Below are positions 35,203 through 45,060 of a DNA stretch of 64,000 nt, in pieces. The stretch covers positions 1-64,000 of the forward strand of contig JASEGS010000005.1 in assembly GCA_030017995.1 (NCBI GenBank), written 5' to 3'. Numbering within the stretch: the stretch's first letter is position 1; every line of letters begins with the position of its first letter. A model generated the notes under the pieces. The model ran no database searches, was not told the origin of the DNA, and was given only the letters and a program-made list of their open reading frames with translations. The DNA comes from Thermodesulfovibrionales bacterium (GTDB lineage Bacteria > Nitrospirota > Thermodesulfovibrionia > Thermodesulfovibrionales > Dissulfurispiraceae). The translations under genes were made by a program, and so were the position numbers.

Positions 35203-36330
35203 ATGGGTATGTGTAAGAAATCCTATATTCCATTAGTTGTATCCCTTATTCTTGCAACTATGTTACATGTTGCAATCCTTACAGCAGTGCCTTTTAATGG
35301 ATTCAATTTTTGGGGACAATCTTTCGACAGAATAATATCTGTAAACATCGAATGGGCATCACCACACAAACCAGACGTTGAGACTAAAAGAAGCTCTCAT
35401 CACAAAAAAATAGTCAACCCTGAGCAGATACAAAATAACAGGATATCAGAAGAAAATCAGGACAATAATCTATATCTTAAGAATAATACAGAAGAGCTCG
35501 TCAACTCAACAGATGCAGACTTAATAGCTGAGAATATACCTGTTGAGATTGCATCTTTACATTTAGATGGAGAAGAAAGCCAGCTGGAGATAGTAAGTAT
35601 CGAAGGGATCGAGAATATTCAAGCTGCAAGTGATATACAAAAGGAATATCCTCAGATATTAAAATCAAAGAAAGAAAAGTTATATTTTGATATATACTGG
35701 CTCGGGATTTATGTAGGGAATGCAATCTTATCTGCAGTCAATGACAACGGCAACATAAAAATAGTCTCTAACATACATTCAGCCCTTTTTATTTCCACAC
35801 TTTTTAAAGTTGAAGATTTTGCTGAAAGTCACATAATAAACGGCGCCCCTGTTTTTTTCAAAATTAAGCAACATGAAGGAAATCGCAGGGCTGATAAAGA
35901 AACATTCTTTGATTTAAGCAATAAAAAGATTACATATGTAAATAATATAAAAGGTAAAAAGAGCGAGCACGATATCAATGTTGATATGTTATGGGATGTG
36001 ATGTCCGGATTTTATTATATGAGGACGCAGAAATTAAATGTCGGCGAAACCCTGTATATTAATGTCTTTGACAGTGATAAATTTTATCAGGCTGAAGTCC
36101 ATATCTTAAGGAAAGAAAAGATAAAGATGCATAATGATGCAGATAAAGAGATAGATACTGTAGTAGTTAAGCCTGTTCTTAAATCTGAAGGATTGTTTCA
36201 GAACAAGGGCAACATATTTGTATGGCTGACGGATGACGAGGCAAGGATACCGGTGAAGGTTGAGACAGAGGCACCGATCGGCAGAGTTATAGCAGAGATC
36301 AGGGACATAAAAATAGAACCATACCATTAA
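35203..36330 (+). CDS. DUF3108-domain envelope protein
   Basis: An N-terminal membrane helix (IPLVVSLILATMLHVAILTA), much like the TonB N terminus, precedes a low-complexity polar linker. A C-terminal DUF3108 domain (DIYWLGIYVGNAILSA; MLWDVMSGFYYMRTQKL; KNKGNIFVWLTDDEARIPVK) makes up the rest. DUF3108 proteins are periplasmic or outer-membrane-associated and of unknown function. The start is put at ATG 35203 (ATG 35209 is equally possible); the TTG at 35179 lies within the promoter and is unlikely. It has its own promoter after the fhs terminator and precedes an efflux operon. Confidence 0.72.
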   Translation: MGMCKKSYIPLVVSLILATMLHVAILTAVPFNGFNFWGQSFDRIISVNIEWASPHKPDVETKRSSHHKKIVNPEQIQNNRISEENQDNNLYLKNNTEELVNSTDADLIAENIPVEIASLHLDGEESQLEIVSIEGIENIQAASDIQKEYPQILKSKKEKLYFDIYWLGIYVGNAILSAVNDNGNIKIVSNIHSALFISTLFKVEDFAESHIINGAPVFFKIKQHEGNRRADKETFFDLSNKKITYVNNIKGKKSEHDINVDMLWDVMSGFYYMRTQKLNVGETLYINVFDSDKFYQAEVHILRKEKIKMHNDADKEIDTVVVKPVLKSEGLFQNKGNIFVWLTDDEARIPVKVETEAPIGRVIAEIRDIKIEPYH

Positions 36331-36350
36331 TTGTTATTGAGAGGAAAAAT

Positions 36351-37511
36351 ATGAGATCCGTAGCTATAAAGATGCTCGTGGGCGACAGAGCCAAATACCT
36401 CGGCATTATCATGGGGCTCACTTTTGCATCTTTTCTTATCACAGAGCAGTTAGCCATATTTACCGGCCTCATGACAAGGACGTTCGGTTTCATAACAGAC
36501 ACATCTATAGCCGATATATGGGTCATGGATCCTAAGGTGCAGTTCGTGGATGACATCAAGCCAATGCAGGATATGCAGCTTTACCGCACAAGGGGTGTTG
36601 AAGGAGTTGAGTGGGCAGTGCCGCTGTACAAAGGACTTCTAAAAGCAAAGCTTGAAAATGGCAACTATCAGACCGTCATCCTGATCGGGCTTGATGACGC
36701 TACACTCGTAGGCGCTCCACCGGTCATGCTGGGAGGGCAGTCCGCTGATCTGCGCCGCAGCGAAGCGGTTATTGTTGACACTGTTGGCGCTGCAGGAAAG
36801 CTGTCAAAACCCTCGCCTTTGCCCGGGGCAAAGCGCATTCCACTCGCGATAGGCGATAACATAGAGATTAATGATAACCGCGCCACTGTGGTTGGCATCT
36901 GCAGAGTCTCGAGAACATTTCAATCCCAGCCAGTTGTATACACAACCTATTCACGCGCCACTACATTTGCTCCAAAAGAGCGCAAACTTCTGTCATTCAT
37001 TCTCGTGAAGGCAAAACCGGGAGAGGATATTAATGCCCTCGCAGCCCGTATAAGAAAAGTCACAGGACTCGCAGCACATACGCGGGATGGATTCAAGGAA
37101 TTAACAGTAAGATACTATATGAAATATACCGGGATACCCATAAATTTCGGCATGGCTGTGCTCCTCGGCTTCATAGTCGGCACGGCTATAGCAGGCCAGA
37201 CCTTTTATAATTTCACACTCGAAAACCTCAAGCACTTTGGCACTCTTAAAGCAATGGGAGCGAGCAATAAGACCCTCCTCGGAATGATAGTGCTGCAGGC
37301 CTTGATGGTTGGAGGCATAGGGTATGGCCTTGGCGTGGGTGCAGCAACTATTTTTGGCAAGCTCGTAAAAGGCACTGAGCTGGCATTCAGGCTGCCATGG
37401 CAGCTCCTTGTCATTACGGCTGTGGCCATTACATTAATCTGTATCTTTGCAGCTCTTCTTAGCATACGGAAGGTTATAAAGCTGGAACCTGCAATAGTAT
37501 TCAAGACTTAA
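36351..37511 (+). CDS. FtsX-type ABC transporter permease (DevC-like)
   Basis: Inner-membrane permease of 386 residues with an N-terminal helix, a periplasmic domain and three C-terminal helices (MAVLLGFIVGTAIAGQTFYN; LGMIVLQALMVGGIGYGLGV; LLVITAVAITLICIFAALLS). NLKHFGTLKAMGASNKT is the cytoplasmic loop typical of FtsX/DevC proteins. First gene of a four-gene tripartite exporter (permease, ATPase, adaptor, outer-membrane factor), all closely spaced or overlapping. The cargo cannot be predicted. Confidence 0.9.
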   Translation: MRSVAIKMLVGDRAKYLGIIMGLTFASFLITEQLAIFTGLMTRTFGFITDTSIADIWVMDPKVQFVDDIKPMQDMQLYRTRGVEGVEWAVPLYKGLLKAKLENGNYQTVILIGLDDATLVGAPPVMLGGQSADLRRSEAVIVDTVGAAGKLSKPSPLPGAKRIPLAIGDNIEINDNRATVVGICRVSRTFQSQPVVYTTYSRATTFAPKERKLLSFILVKAKPGEDINALAARIRKVTGLAAHTRDGFKELTVRYYMKYTGIPINFGMAVLLGFIVGTAIAGQTFYNFTLENLKHFGTLKAMGASNKTLLGMIVLQALMVGGIGYGLGVGAATIFGKLVKGTELAFRLPWQLLVITAVAITLICIFAALLSIRKVIKLEPAIVFKT

Positions 37512-37515
37512 GAAA

Positions 37516-38274
37516 ATGAGAGATAAAAATAAAAATCCATTCCCCTGCGATGAAGAGACTATAACTCAGACCCTTGCGGTGCATTGCAAAGGTATAACAA
37601 AAAGTTATGGCAACGGCAATGAGGTGGTGAACGCCCTGAACGGTATTAATCTCGATGTTTTTACCGGTCAACTCACAATGCTCGTCGGACCATCAGGATG
37701 CGGCAAGACAACGCTCATCTCTATTATGGCAGGGATACTTGATCAGGACGACGGCGACTGTGTAGTCTTCGGCAAAAGTTTTAAAGATATGAATGAGTTC
37801 GAAAAGACCCTCTACAGGGGTAATCAGGTGGGTTTCGTATTTCAGTCTTTCAATCTCATCCCAACTCTAACCGCAGTTGAGAATGTAGCGATCCCCCTTC
37901 TTATCAGAAGGACTGACAGGAAACTTGCTCTTGAAAAGGCTGCTGAGACGTTGAAAAATGTCGCTCTCAGCGAACGTATTAATGCCCTTCCCTCTCAGCT
38001 TTCAGGCGGGCAACAGCAGCGCGTAGCTATTGCCCGGTCACTTGTGCACGAACCCAGACTTATCGTCTGCGATGAACCTACGAGCTCTCTGGATCACGAA
38101 ACAGGCTTCAGGATCATGGAACTTTTGCAATATGCGGCGCTCTGCGCAGACCGTGCCCTTGTGATCGTTACACACGACCCGCGTATTTTTGATTTCGCTG
38201 ACCGCATTGCCAAAATGGATGACGGCAGGATTGTGGAGGTCTTCGATTCGCCGGAAGATATGAAGAAAAGCTAA
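37516..38274 (+). CDS. ABC transporter ATP-binding protein (DevA/LolD-like)
   Basis: ATPase of 252 residues. Walker A is GPSGCGKTT at about 56-64, the signature is [15 protein letters not shown], Walker B is LIVCDEPTSSLD, and the switch is VTHDPR. It starts five bases after the permease. An N-terminal extension of about 25 residues precedes the core. It is a paralogue of the ATPase at 25702-26373 but clearly distinct, so the window has two separate MacB/DevA-class exporters. Confidence 0.93.
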   Translation: MRDKNKNPFPCDEETITQTLAVHCKGITKSYGNGNEVVNALNGINLDVFTGQLTMLVGPSGCGKTTLISIMAGILDQDDGDCVVFGKSFKDMNEFEKTLYRGNQVGFVFQSFNLIPTLTAVENVAIPLLIRRTDRKLALEKAAETLKNVALSERINALPSQLSGGQQQRVAIARSLVHEPRLIVCDEPTSSLDHETGFRIMELLQYAALCADRALVIVTHDPRIFDFADRIAKMDDGRIVEVFDSPEDMKKS

Positions 38275-38302
38275 TGACAACTATTTCAGGAGGAAATAAT
38301 TT

Positions 38303-39433
38303 ATGATACGCAAATACCTTTTACCTGTTATTGCAGTGATTGGGGCTGTCTTTGCGGTCTATTCAGTCTTCTCAAGCAGTAAGCCAGCTCCGGTGCCTCC
38401 GCCAGTGGTGCAACCTGCACAGGCGCCCTTTAAATCATATATAGCCGGCGCAGGAATTACCGAAGCAAGCACTGAAAACATCGCTGTAAGCACCAACCTC
38501 TCAGGTGTTATCAAAAAAGTCTTCGTTACGGTAGGAGCAAGAGTGAAGCAAGGATATCCCCTGTTCACCCTCGACGATCGTGAACTCTTGGCAGAGCGGT
38601 CAGTACGGCTATCTGCCCTTCAGAACGCCAAAGAACGCCTCTCAAAACTCGTGAGCCTTCCGAGGCCTGAAGATATACCGCCTGCCGAAGCAAGGGTCAA
38701 GGAAGCAGAGACATCACTGTCAGAAATGAAGCACCATCTTCAACTCGCAGAGTGCGTTACAGACCGCAGAGCCATCAGTGTTGAAGAACTTGCCAGACGC
38801 AGATATGCTGTGCAAACCGCTGAGGCAAAATTAGCAGAGGTGAATGCACAACTTGCCCTCCTCAAGGCTGGAGCATGGAAGCCAGATGTAGAGATCGCAA
38901 AGGCTGATATATCTAATACTGAAGCTCAGGTAAAAGCGATAGAGACAGCTATTGAGCGTCTTACAGTGCTGGCGCCTATAAATGGTGAAATACTTCAGAT
39001 TAATCTAAGGTCAGGAGAGTACGCCCAGACCGGGGTGCTGCAGAAGCCTCTCATGCTAATCGGCAATTTAGACAGGCTCCACGTACGCGTGGATGTGGAT
39101 GAAAACGACGCATGGAGATTCAGAAAAGATGCTTCTGCCATTGCATTTGTCAGAGGCAACAGAGAGATGAAGACACCGATTAAATACGAGCGCACCGAGC
39201 CTTATGTAATACCTAAAAAATCGCTCACTGGTGACAGTACAGAGAGGGTTGATACGAGGGTCATGCAGGTCGTTTACAGTTTCGAACGTTCACAATTGCC
39301 TGTATATGTAGGTCAGCTCATGGATGTTTTTATTGAAGCGCCATCAGTTACAGTCATATCAGCCGGGGCAAGGCAGACGCATGAAAAGAACGACTCAAAA
39401 AACAGCAATAAAGAAGGCAGGAGCAAAAAATGA
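38303..39433 (+). CDS. HlyD-family periplasmic adaptor protein (DevB-like)
   Basis: Membrane-fusion protein with an N-terminal anchor (LLPVIAVIGAVFAVYSVFSS), a Pro-rich linker, a lipoyl-like segment (GVIKKVFVTVGARVKQGYPL), a long coiled coil around residues 95-200 and a second half-motif (LTVLAPINGEILQINLRSGE). The C-terminal tail is Lys/Asn-rich and disordered ([17 protein letters not shown]). CAGGAGG precedes the ATG. It overlaps the outer-membrane factor gene by four bases. Confidence 0.9.
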   Translation: MIRKYLLPVIAVIGAVFAVYSVFSSSKPAPVPPPVVQPAQAPFKSYIAGAGITEASTENIAVSTNLSGVIKKVFVTVGARVKQGYPLFTLDDRELLAERSVRLSALQNAKERLSKLVSLPRPEDIPPAEARVKEAETSLSEMKHHLQLAECVTDRRAISVEELARRRYAVQTAEAKLAEVNAQLALLKAGAWKPDVEIAKADISNTEAQVKAIETAIERLTVLAPINGEILQINLRSGEYAQTGVLQKPLMLIGNLDRLHVRVDVDENDAWRFRKDASAIAFVRGNREMKTPIKYERTEPYVIPKKSLTGDSTERVDTRVMQVVYSFERSQLPVYVGQLMDVFIEAPSVTVISAGARQTHEKNDSKNSNKEGRSKK

Positions 39434-40833
39434 AGAGAGGCATAATAGCAGTTGCATTAATCCTGACTGGATGCGCCGTAGGCCCTAACTATCAGAGACC
39501 TGATGTGACTGTCCCTGCCTCTTTCAGTAATGCTATAGAAACAAAAGAACAGGGCATCGATCACAGGAAATGGTGGACTGCATTCAACGACCAGATGCTC
39601 AATTTCCTTGTAGACGAAGCTGTGAAGTCAAACAGGGACATCCGCCTTGCAGAGGCAAGAATCAAAGAGGCACGCGCACTGTATGGAGTTGCTGATGCTG
39701 CACTCTGGCCGGCACTGCAGGCTTCAGGCTCTTACAGCCGCAATCGCACAAGTGAAAATGCGCCTCAAAGCAAACGGTCAGGCATACCCGAAGGTAGCAC
39801 ATATAGCCTGTTTCAAGCAGGTTTTGACGCCTCATGGGAGATAGACATCTTCGGAGGAGTGCGTCGCTCTGTAGAGGCAGCAGAAGCAGATATCGAAGCC
39901 GCTGTGGAGGAAAGCCACGCAGTGCTGATTTCTATTCTCGGTGAAGTGGCAAAAAATTATATTGAAATGAGGGGGCTCCAGAAGCAATTGGCAGTTACCG
40001 AAGAGAATGCACGCTCACAGCAGGAGACCCTCGATCTTATAAATGCTCGTTTCAAGGCTGGACTGGTCTCATTTTTAGATGTTACACGCGCCGAATCTCT
40101 TCTTACATCTACCAAATCACAGATACCGCCTATTGAGAGAGCGATCAAACAGGCAGCCCACCGTCTTTCAGTTCTCCTCAGCAAAGATCCGTCCGCTCTA
40201 TGGCCGGAATTATCGAAACGGTCAGCTATACCAGTGCCTGCATCAGGAATCGCATCAGGTCTGCCCTCGGAGTTGTTACAGAGACGACCTGACATCCGCA
40301 AGGCAGAGCGGGAATTGGCAGCAGCATCAGCCCGTATAGGTGTGGCAAAAGCAGACTTATTTCCACGTTTCTCCCTTACAGGCTCCCTCGGACTTCAGGG
40401 CTCTGAGGTAAAAGATATGGACAATTGGGGAAGCCGCTTCTGGACAATCGGTCCTTCTATAAGATTGCCGATCTTTTCAGGAGGACGCATAAAGGCTAAT
40501 ATTCAGGTGCAAGATGCACGTTATGAACAAGCGCTAATACGTTATGAGCAGGCAATTATAACAGCTTTGGAAGACGTTGAAAATGCTCTCGTTGCCTATG
40601 TAAAAGAAGAGGAGAGAAGAAAAGCCCTCGCAGCCTCTGCCGCCTCAAGCCGTCAGGCTCTCGCTCTCGCAACAGAGCTTTATACAAAAGGACTCGCGGA
40701 TTACCTCAATGTGCTTGATGCCGAGCGTTCCCTTCTTTCGGCAGAGGGACAACTTGCCCAGAGCGAGTCTGCTGTATCCGGCTATATAGTTGCGCTCTAC
40801 AAGGCATTGGGCGGCGGCTGGACGCAGGAGTAA
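39430..40833 (+). CDS. NodT/OprM-family outer-membrane efflux lipoprotein
   Basis: TolC-like outer-membrane channel. The signal peptide with lipobox LTGC ([17 protein letters not shown]) is classical for RND-type outer-membrane factors. It contains two outer-membrane efflux repeats, with [20 protein letters not shown] in the second. At 467 residues it has normal length. It completes the tripartite exporter. Linkage of a NodT lipoprotein, usually paired with RND pumps, to a DevBCA-type ABC pump is less common but known. Confidence 0.93.
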   Translation: MKRGIIAVALILTGCAVGPNYQRPDVTVPASFSNAIETKEQGIDHRKWWTAFNDQMLNFLVDEAVKSNRDIRLAEARIKEARALYGVADAALWPALQASGSYSRNRTSENAPQSKRSGIPEGSTYSLFQAGFDASWEIDIFGGVRRSVEAAEADIEAAVEESHAVLISILGEVAKNYIEMRGLQKQLAVTEENARSQQETLDLINARFKAGLVSFLDVTRAESLLTSTKSQIPPIERAIKQAAHRLSVLLSKDPSALWPELSKRSAIPVPASGIASGLPSELLQRRPDIRKAERELAAASARIGVAKADLFPRFSLTGSLGLQGSEVKDMDNWGSRFWTIGPSIRLPIFSGGRIKANIQVQDARYEQALIRYEQAIITALEDVENALVAYVKEEERRKALAASAASSRQALALATELYTKGLADYLNVLDAERSLLSAEGQLAQSESAVSGYIVALYKALGGGWTQE

Positions 40834-40854
40834 GTCAGTTTGGAAGCTAATTTT

Positions 40855-43368
40855 ATGCAGGAATACATAATCATAAAAGGCGCAAGGGAACACAACCTCA
40901 AAAGCATTAATGTAAAAATCCCGCGTGATAAGATAACTGTTATCACAGGGCCTTCAGGCTCAGGAAAGTCTTCTCTTGCCATGGATACCATATATGCAGA
41001 GGGGCAAAGGCGATATGTGGAGAGCCTTTCTGCATATGCTCGGCAGTTTCTTGAACAGATGCAAAAGCCGGAAGTAGACTATATGGAAGGTTTATCGCCT
41101 GCTATAGCCATTGACCAAAAAACGGTTACGAGGAGTCCTCGTTCCACAGTAGGAACCATCACAGAGATTTATGATTACATGAGAGTATTGTATACAAGGA
41201 TCGGCATTCCATATTGCTATAAATGCGGGTCTGTAATATCAACACAGGACATCCATAATATCATACGCTCTGTTCTTTCACTTCCCCCCGGCACACGGAT
41301 TCAAATCCTCGCTCCTATTGTGCGGGAGAGAATAGGAGAATATAAAAAAGAACTGCAACAAATGAGAATGGACGGGTTTGTGAGGGCAAGGATTGACGGA
41401 AAGATGGTCGATCTCACACAGGATATATCCTTAAAAAGACAACTTCGGCATACAATAGAAATTGTAATAGACAGGTTTATCATGAAACATTTAATCGAGA
41501 GACAGGTGAAACAAGCAATAGACACTTCTCTTAAATATGCGAATACAGTAATACTTAATCTAATTGATGGAAACAAGGATATACTCTTTAGCAGAACACT
41601 TGCCTGCCCCAAATGTGGAATCAGCTATCCTGAGATAGAGCCGATGCTTTTTTCATTTAACAGTAAAAACGGGGCATGTCCCCGATGTAAAGGGCTGGGT
41701 TTTGAGGACATAAGCGACGAACTCGGAGTTATGGAAGAGGAGCTTACCCATCTTGCTCCATGCAGAAATTGCAATGGGATGAGGTTAAGAAAAGAAGCCT
41801 TAAGCATCAAAATTAACAATGTGAATATCGGCGATTTTTCCAAAATGTCTGTTGCAGAGGCAGAGAAATTTGTAAACGGTCTCAGACTCTCGGAGAGAGA
41901 AATAGCCATCTCAAAAAGAGTTCTTAAAGAGGTTAAGGATAGACTCTTATTCCTTGATAAGGTGGGGCTTGGTTATATTACTTTGGAGAGACCTTCTTTC
42001 AGCTTGTCAGGAGGTGAAGCGCAGAGGATAAGACTTGCAACTCAGATTGGATCATCCCTTACAGGAGTGCTCTATGTCCTCGACGAACCGAGCATCGGCT
42101 TGCATCCAAATGATTGCGAGAAACTCCTCGGCAGCCTCGCAGCAATCAGAGATGCCGGCAATACTCTGATCATAGTAGAACATGATGAAGAGACCATAAA
42201 AAGCGCAGACTATGTTATGGATATGGGGCCCGGCGCAGGTAAGAATGGCGGGTGGATTATTGCTGAAGGAGTTCCTAAAGATATAGTGAACAATATATCT
42301 TCAATTACCGGAAATTATTTAAGCGGTCAAATGATTATATCTGTTCCCCCAAAAAGGAGAATGGTCAAGGATTTCTTAAATATCATAGGGGCTGCTGAAT
42401 TTAATCTGAAAAACATTGATGTTTCTATACCGCTCGGTATGTTTGTATGTATCACTGGAATTTCAGGCTCAGGCAAAAGCACCCTGATTTTAGAAATTCT
42501 ATACAAAGCGCTGCTTAAACATCTGCATGGAAGCAGAGTAATTCCGGGCAGATACAGAAAGATAGAAGGGATAGAGAAGTTAGATAAGGCTATCTGTATA
42601 GATCAGTCCCCCCTTGGAAGAACCCCCAGATCAAATCCTGCAACATATACAGGGATCTTTACCTTTGTAAGAGATCTCTTTTCCCAGTTGCCTGACTCCC
42701 GTATAAGGGGATATAACCCTTCAAGATTCAGCTTTAATGTATCAGGCGGCAGATGCGAAGCATGTCAGGGAGACGGTTTGAAAAAAATAGAAATGCATTT
42801 TCTTCCCAATGCATATATTACCTGTGATGCTTGCAGAGGCAAAAGGTATAACAAAGAGACTTTAAACATCTATTACAAAGACAAAAACATCTCTGATATT
42901 CTCGAAATGACAATATCAGAGGCTCTGGAATTCTTTGCTGTCATACCTTCTTTGAAGCAGCGTCTCGAGGTCCTTGAAGATATGGGAATGGGGTATCTGA
43001 AATTAGGACAATCCGCAACCACTCTTTCCGGCGGAGAGGCTCAGAGATTGAGACTCTCTAAAGAATTGGGTAAAAAGGCAACTGGCAACACTCTCTACAT
43101 CCTTGATGAGCCAACGACAGGTCTCCATTTCGTTGACATTCAAAGGCTGTTGAATGTTATAAATAGGCTGGTTGATATGGGCAATACCGTAATAGTAATT
43201 GAACATGATCTTGATATAATAAAATCAGCGGATTATATTATTGATCTCGGGCCAGAAGGCGGAGATGAAGGAGGCAGGGTTATTGCAACCGGAGTACCGG
43301 AAGAGATAATAAAAAAGAAAGAATCTTACACTGGAAGATTCCTTTCAAAAAAACTGCAATGCAGGTAA
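40855..43368 (+). CDS. uvrA: Excinuclease ABC subunit A, compact form
   Basis: DNA-damage recognition ATPase of nucleotide excision repair. Two ABC modules: Walker [10 protein letters not shown] and GISGSGKST, signatures [14 protein letters not shown] and [12 protein letters not shown]. The UvrB-binding region (about 125-240) is present, with zinc-finger pairs CPKC...CPRC, CRNC and CEAC...CDAC. At about 837 residues it is some 100 shorter than usual. The gap is between [12 protein letters not shown] and [13 protein letters not shown] (about residues 270-305), where E. coli UvrA has roughly 100 more residues. ATG 40855 is preferred over TTG 40840. Confidence 0.92.
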   Translation: MQEYIIIKGAREHNLKSINVKIPRDKITVITGPSGSGKSSLAMDTIYAEGQRRYVESLSAYARQFLEQMQKPEVDYMEGLSPAIAIDQKTVTRSPRSTVGTITEIYDYMRVLYTRIGIPYCYKCGSVISTQDIHNIIRSVLSLPPGTRIQILAPIVRERIGEYKKELQQMRMDGFVRARIDGKMVDLTQDISLKRQLRHTIEIVIDRFIMKHLIERQVKQAIDTSLKYANTVILNLIDGNKDILFSRTLACPKCGISYPEIEPMLFSFNSKNGACPRCKGLGFEDISDELGVMEEELTHLAPCRNCNGMRLRKEALSIKINNVNIGDFSKMSVAEAEKFVNGLRLSEREIAISKRVLKEVKDRLLFLDKVGLGYITLERPSFSLSGGEAQRIRLATQIGSSLTGVLYVLDEPSIGLHPNDCEKLLGSLAAIRDAGNTLIIVEHDEETIKSADYVMDMGPGAGKNGGWIIAEGVPKDIVNNISSITGNYLSGQMIISVPPKRRMVKDFLNIIGAAEFNLKNIDVSIPLGMFVCITGISGSGKSTLILEILYKALLKHLHGSRVIPGRYRKIEGIEKLDKAICIDQSPLGRTPRSNPATYTGIFTFVRDLFSQLPDSRIRGYNPSRFSFNVSGGRCEACQGDGLKKIEMHFLPNAYITCDACRGKRYNKETLNIYYKDKNISDILEMTISEALEFFAVIPSLKQRLEVLEDMGMGYLKLGQSATTLSGGEAQRLRLSKELGKKATGNTLYILDEPTTGLHFVDIQRLLNVINRLVDMGNTVIVIEHDLDIIKSADYIIDLGPEGGDEGGRVIATGVPEEIIKKKESYTGRFLSKKLQCR

Positions 43369-43534
43369 TATGTCCTATTTGCAAAAAAAAAAGACCACTT
43401 GGGAAGAGAACCCGTGGAGACCCTTTTGTTCCGAAAAATGCAAACTCATTGATTTGGGCAAATGGGCATCTGAAGAATATAAAGTTCCTGAAGAAAAAAC
43501 AGAGGAAAAAGAGAAATTAAAAAAAAATACCTGA
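43359..43534 (+). CDS. yacG: YacG-like zinc-ribbon protein, frame broken at A10
   Basis: Small DNA-gyrase-inhibitor-type zinc protein. The ATG at 43359 gives [11 protein letters not shown], containing the first CxxC. The frame then fails in a run of ten A (43383-43392). The second half, [20 protein letters not shown] followed by [15 protein letters not shown], lies one frame away and ends at TGA 43532-43534. Eleven A residues would join them into a normal YacG of about 58 residues. Alternatively, ATG 43370 yields a 54-residue product lacking the first cysteine pair. It overlaps the uvrA end. The cause could be transcriptional slippage, mutation or a miscalled homopolymer. Confidence 0.72.
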
Positions 43535-43550
43535 TAACCAGGAGGATTAA

Positions 43551-44354
43551 ATGACAAAGATTATCGTTACAGGCGCAACCGGAAAAATGGGAAGCAGGAT
43601 TACTGCCCTCTCAAGAGACTATCATGAGTTAAAACTAATTGGCGCAGTTGAAAGGACCGGACATGAAGCTATTGGGAAAGACATAGGCCAGATAGTCGGG
43701 ATCGGAGAGGCAGGTTTAAAGGTCGCAGACAAACTTGAAAGTATCATTGACGGATGCGATGTCATTATAGATTTCACATCAACAAATGCAACTCTTCAAC
43801 ATCTCAAGCTTGCCTTTGAAAAGAAAAAGGCAATGGTCATCGGAACAACAGGATTTGAAAAGGAACAAATAGAATCCATTAAAACTATGTGCAAAGATAT
43901 TCCTGTTGTCCTTGCTCCGAATATGAGCGTGGGCGTCAATCTGCTGCTCAAGGTCTTGCAGGATGTAGCGCAAGTTCTGGGAGACGATTATGATATCGAG
44001 ATAGTCGAAGCGCACCACAGACTAAAAAAAGATGCTCCGAGCGGCACCGCCATGAAAATGGCTCAGGTCATAGCAGACGCTGTGAGCAGAAATCTCGATG
44101 ATGTCGCTGTTTATACGAGAAAGGGATTAATAGGAGAAAGGACAAAAAGAGAAATCGGCATTCAAACTGTCAGAGGCGGAGATATTGTTGGAGAGCATAC
44201 AGTATATTTCTGCGGCCTTGGAGAGCGCATAGAGATAACCCACAAGGCATCAAGCAGGGATACTTTTGCCCGCGGCGCACTAAAGGCAGCGTTATGGATT
44301 GCAAATAGAGCGGCCGGACTCTATGATATGCAGGATGTGCTGGGGCTGAAATAG
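43551..44354 (+). CDS. dapB: 4-hydroxy-tetrahydrodipicolinate reductase
   Basis: NAD(P)H-dependent step of the diaminopimelate/lysine pathway. The N-terminal Rossmann motif is VTGATGKMGSRI. The catalytic segment EAHHRLKKDAPSGTA is at about 155-169, and GTTGF and APNMSVGVNLLL are also visible. At 267 residues it is normal. CCAGGAGG lies before the ATG. It converges with the ferritin-like gene, whose stop is one base away, so termination signals must lie inside coding sequence. Confidence 0.96.
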   Translation: MTKIIVTGATGKMGSRITALSRDYHELKLIGAVERTGHEAIGKDIGQIVGIGEAGLKVADKLESIIDGCDVIIDFTSTNATLQHLKLAFEKKKAMVIGTTGFEKEQIESIKTMCKDIPVVLAPNMSVGVNLLLKVLQDVAQVLGDDYDIEIVEAHHRLKKDAPSGTAMKMAQVIADAVSRNLDDVAVYTRKGLIGERTKREIGIQTVRGGDIVGEHTVYFCGLGERIEITHKASSRDTFARGALKAALWIANRAAGLYDMQDVLGLK

Positions 44355-44355
44355 A

Positions 44356-44856
44356 TCATGCCCATGGCGTTCCGCCGTCTACAATGCTGTGCTCTTCCCA
44401 CATGAACCAGCTTCCTGTATCGGACATAAAGAAGTATGTATTTGCAAAAATAGCATAGTGTTGTTTTTCTTCGTGGACGAGTCTTTCAAAGAGTTTCTTT
44501 TCTTTCTCAGTTTGTGCGTCCATGGCAGCCTTCTTATAAAATTCAACGCCCTGTTTCTCCATGTCAGCAGCAATTTTAAATGCCTCTAATTCGTCCCTCG
44601 TGGCTTCAACCCTCTCCATCATCTCGTGCTTCAGTTCTTCAAAAATAGTCTTTATATTCTTCATCGGACTGACGTCGTGCATCTTAATATCAAGGCCTTT
44701 CAATATATCGGACAGCATATCGAGATGTCTTTTTTCATCTTCTGCAATTGTAAGAAACATCTTCTTCCCAACAGAGTGTATTGTTTTCTCTGCAGCCTCA
44801 TTGTAAAATTTTATAGCATCTGTCTCCATCTTTATAGCTATCTCAATCGCATTCAT
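44356..44856 (-). CDS. Ferritin-like (rubrerythrin-type) diiron protein
   Basis: A 166-residue four-helix protein with two E...ExxH helices: EIAIKMETDAIKFYNEAAE with EDEKRHLDML, and KIAADMEKQGVEFYKKAAMD (preceding) with HEEKQHYAIF. It resembles rubrerythrin without its rubredoxin domain. A free rubredoxin gene lies 22 bases upstream in the same direction, so the two probably act together in peroxide or oxygen reduction in an anaerobe. GGAGGGG is the ribosome-binding site. The C terminus (TYFFMSDTGSWFMWEEHSI) is aromatic-rich, as in this subgroup. Confidence 0.85.
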   Translation of the reverse strand: MNAIEIAIKMETDAIKFYNEAAEKTIHSVGKKMFLTIAEDEKRHLDMLSDILKGLDIKMHDVSPMKNIKTIFEELKHEMMERVEATRDELEAFKIAADMEKQGVEFYKKAAMDAQTEKEKKLFERLVHEEKQHYAIFANTYFFMSDTGSWFMWEEHSIVDGGTPWA

Positions 44857-44878
44857 AACTCCCCTCCTGTTTTAAAAA

Positions 44879-45040
44879 CTACAATACCTTTTCAAATAAA
44901 TCCTTTGATGCACCGCATACAGGACATGTCCAGTCATCAGGTATATTTTCAAAAGGCGTCCCTGCTGCAATGCCTGAATCAGGATCCCCATATTCAGGGT
45001 CATACACATAACCACAGACTGTGCATTTCCATTTCTCCAT
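44879..45040 (-). CDS. Rubredoxin
   Basis: A 53-residue electron carrier. Two CxxC knuckles, [11 protein letters not shown] at residues 5-15 and [11 protein letters not shown] at 37-47, bind one iron. The spacing, length and [15 protein letters not shown] core are canonical. AGGGAGGAT lies just upstream of the ATG at 45040. It likely donates electrons to the downstream ferritin-like protein. Confidence 0.96.
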   Translation of the reverse strand: MEKWKCTVCGYVYDPEYGDPDSGIAAGTPFENIPDDWTCPVCGASKDLFEKVL

Positions 45041-45060
45041 AAGATCCTCCCTTTAGTATT

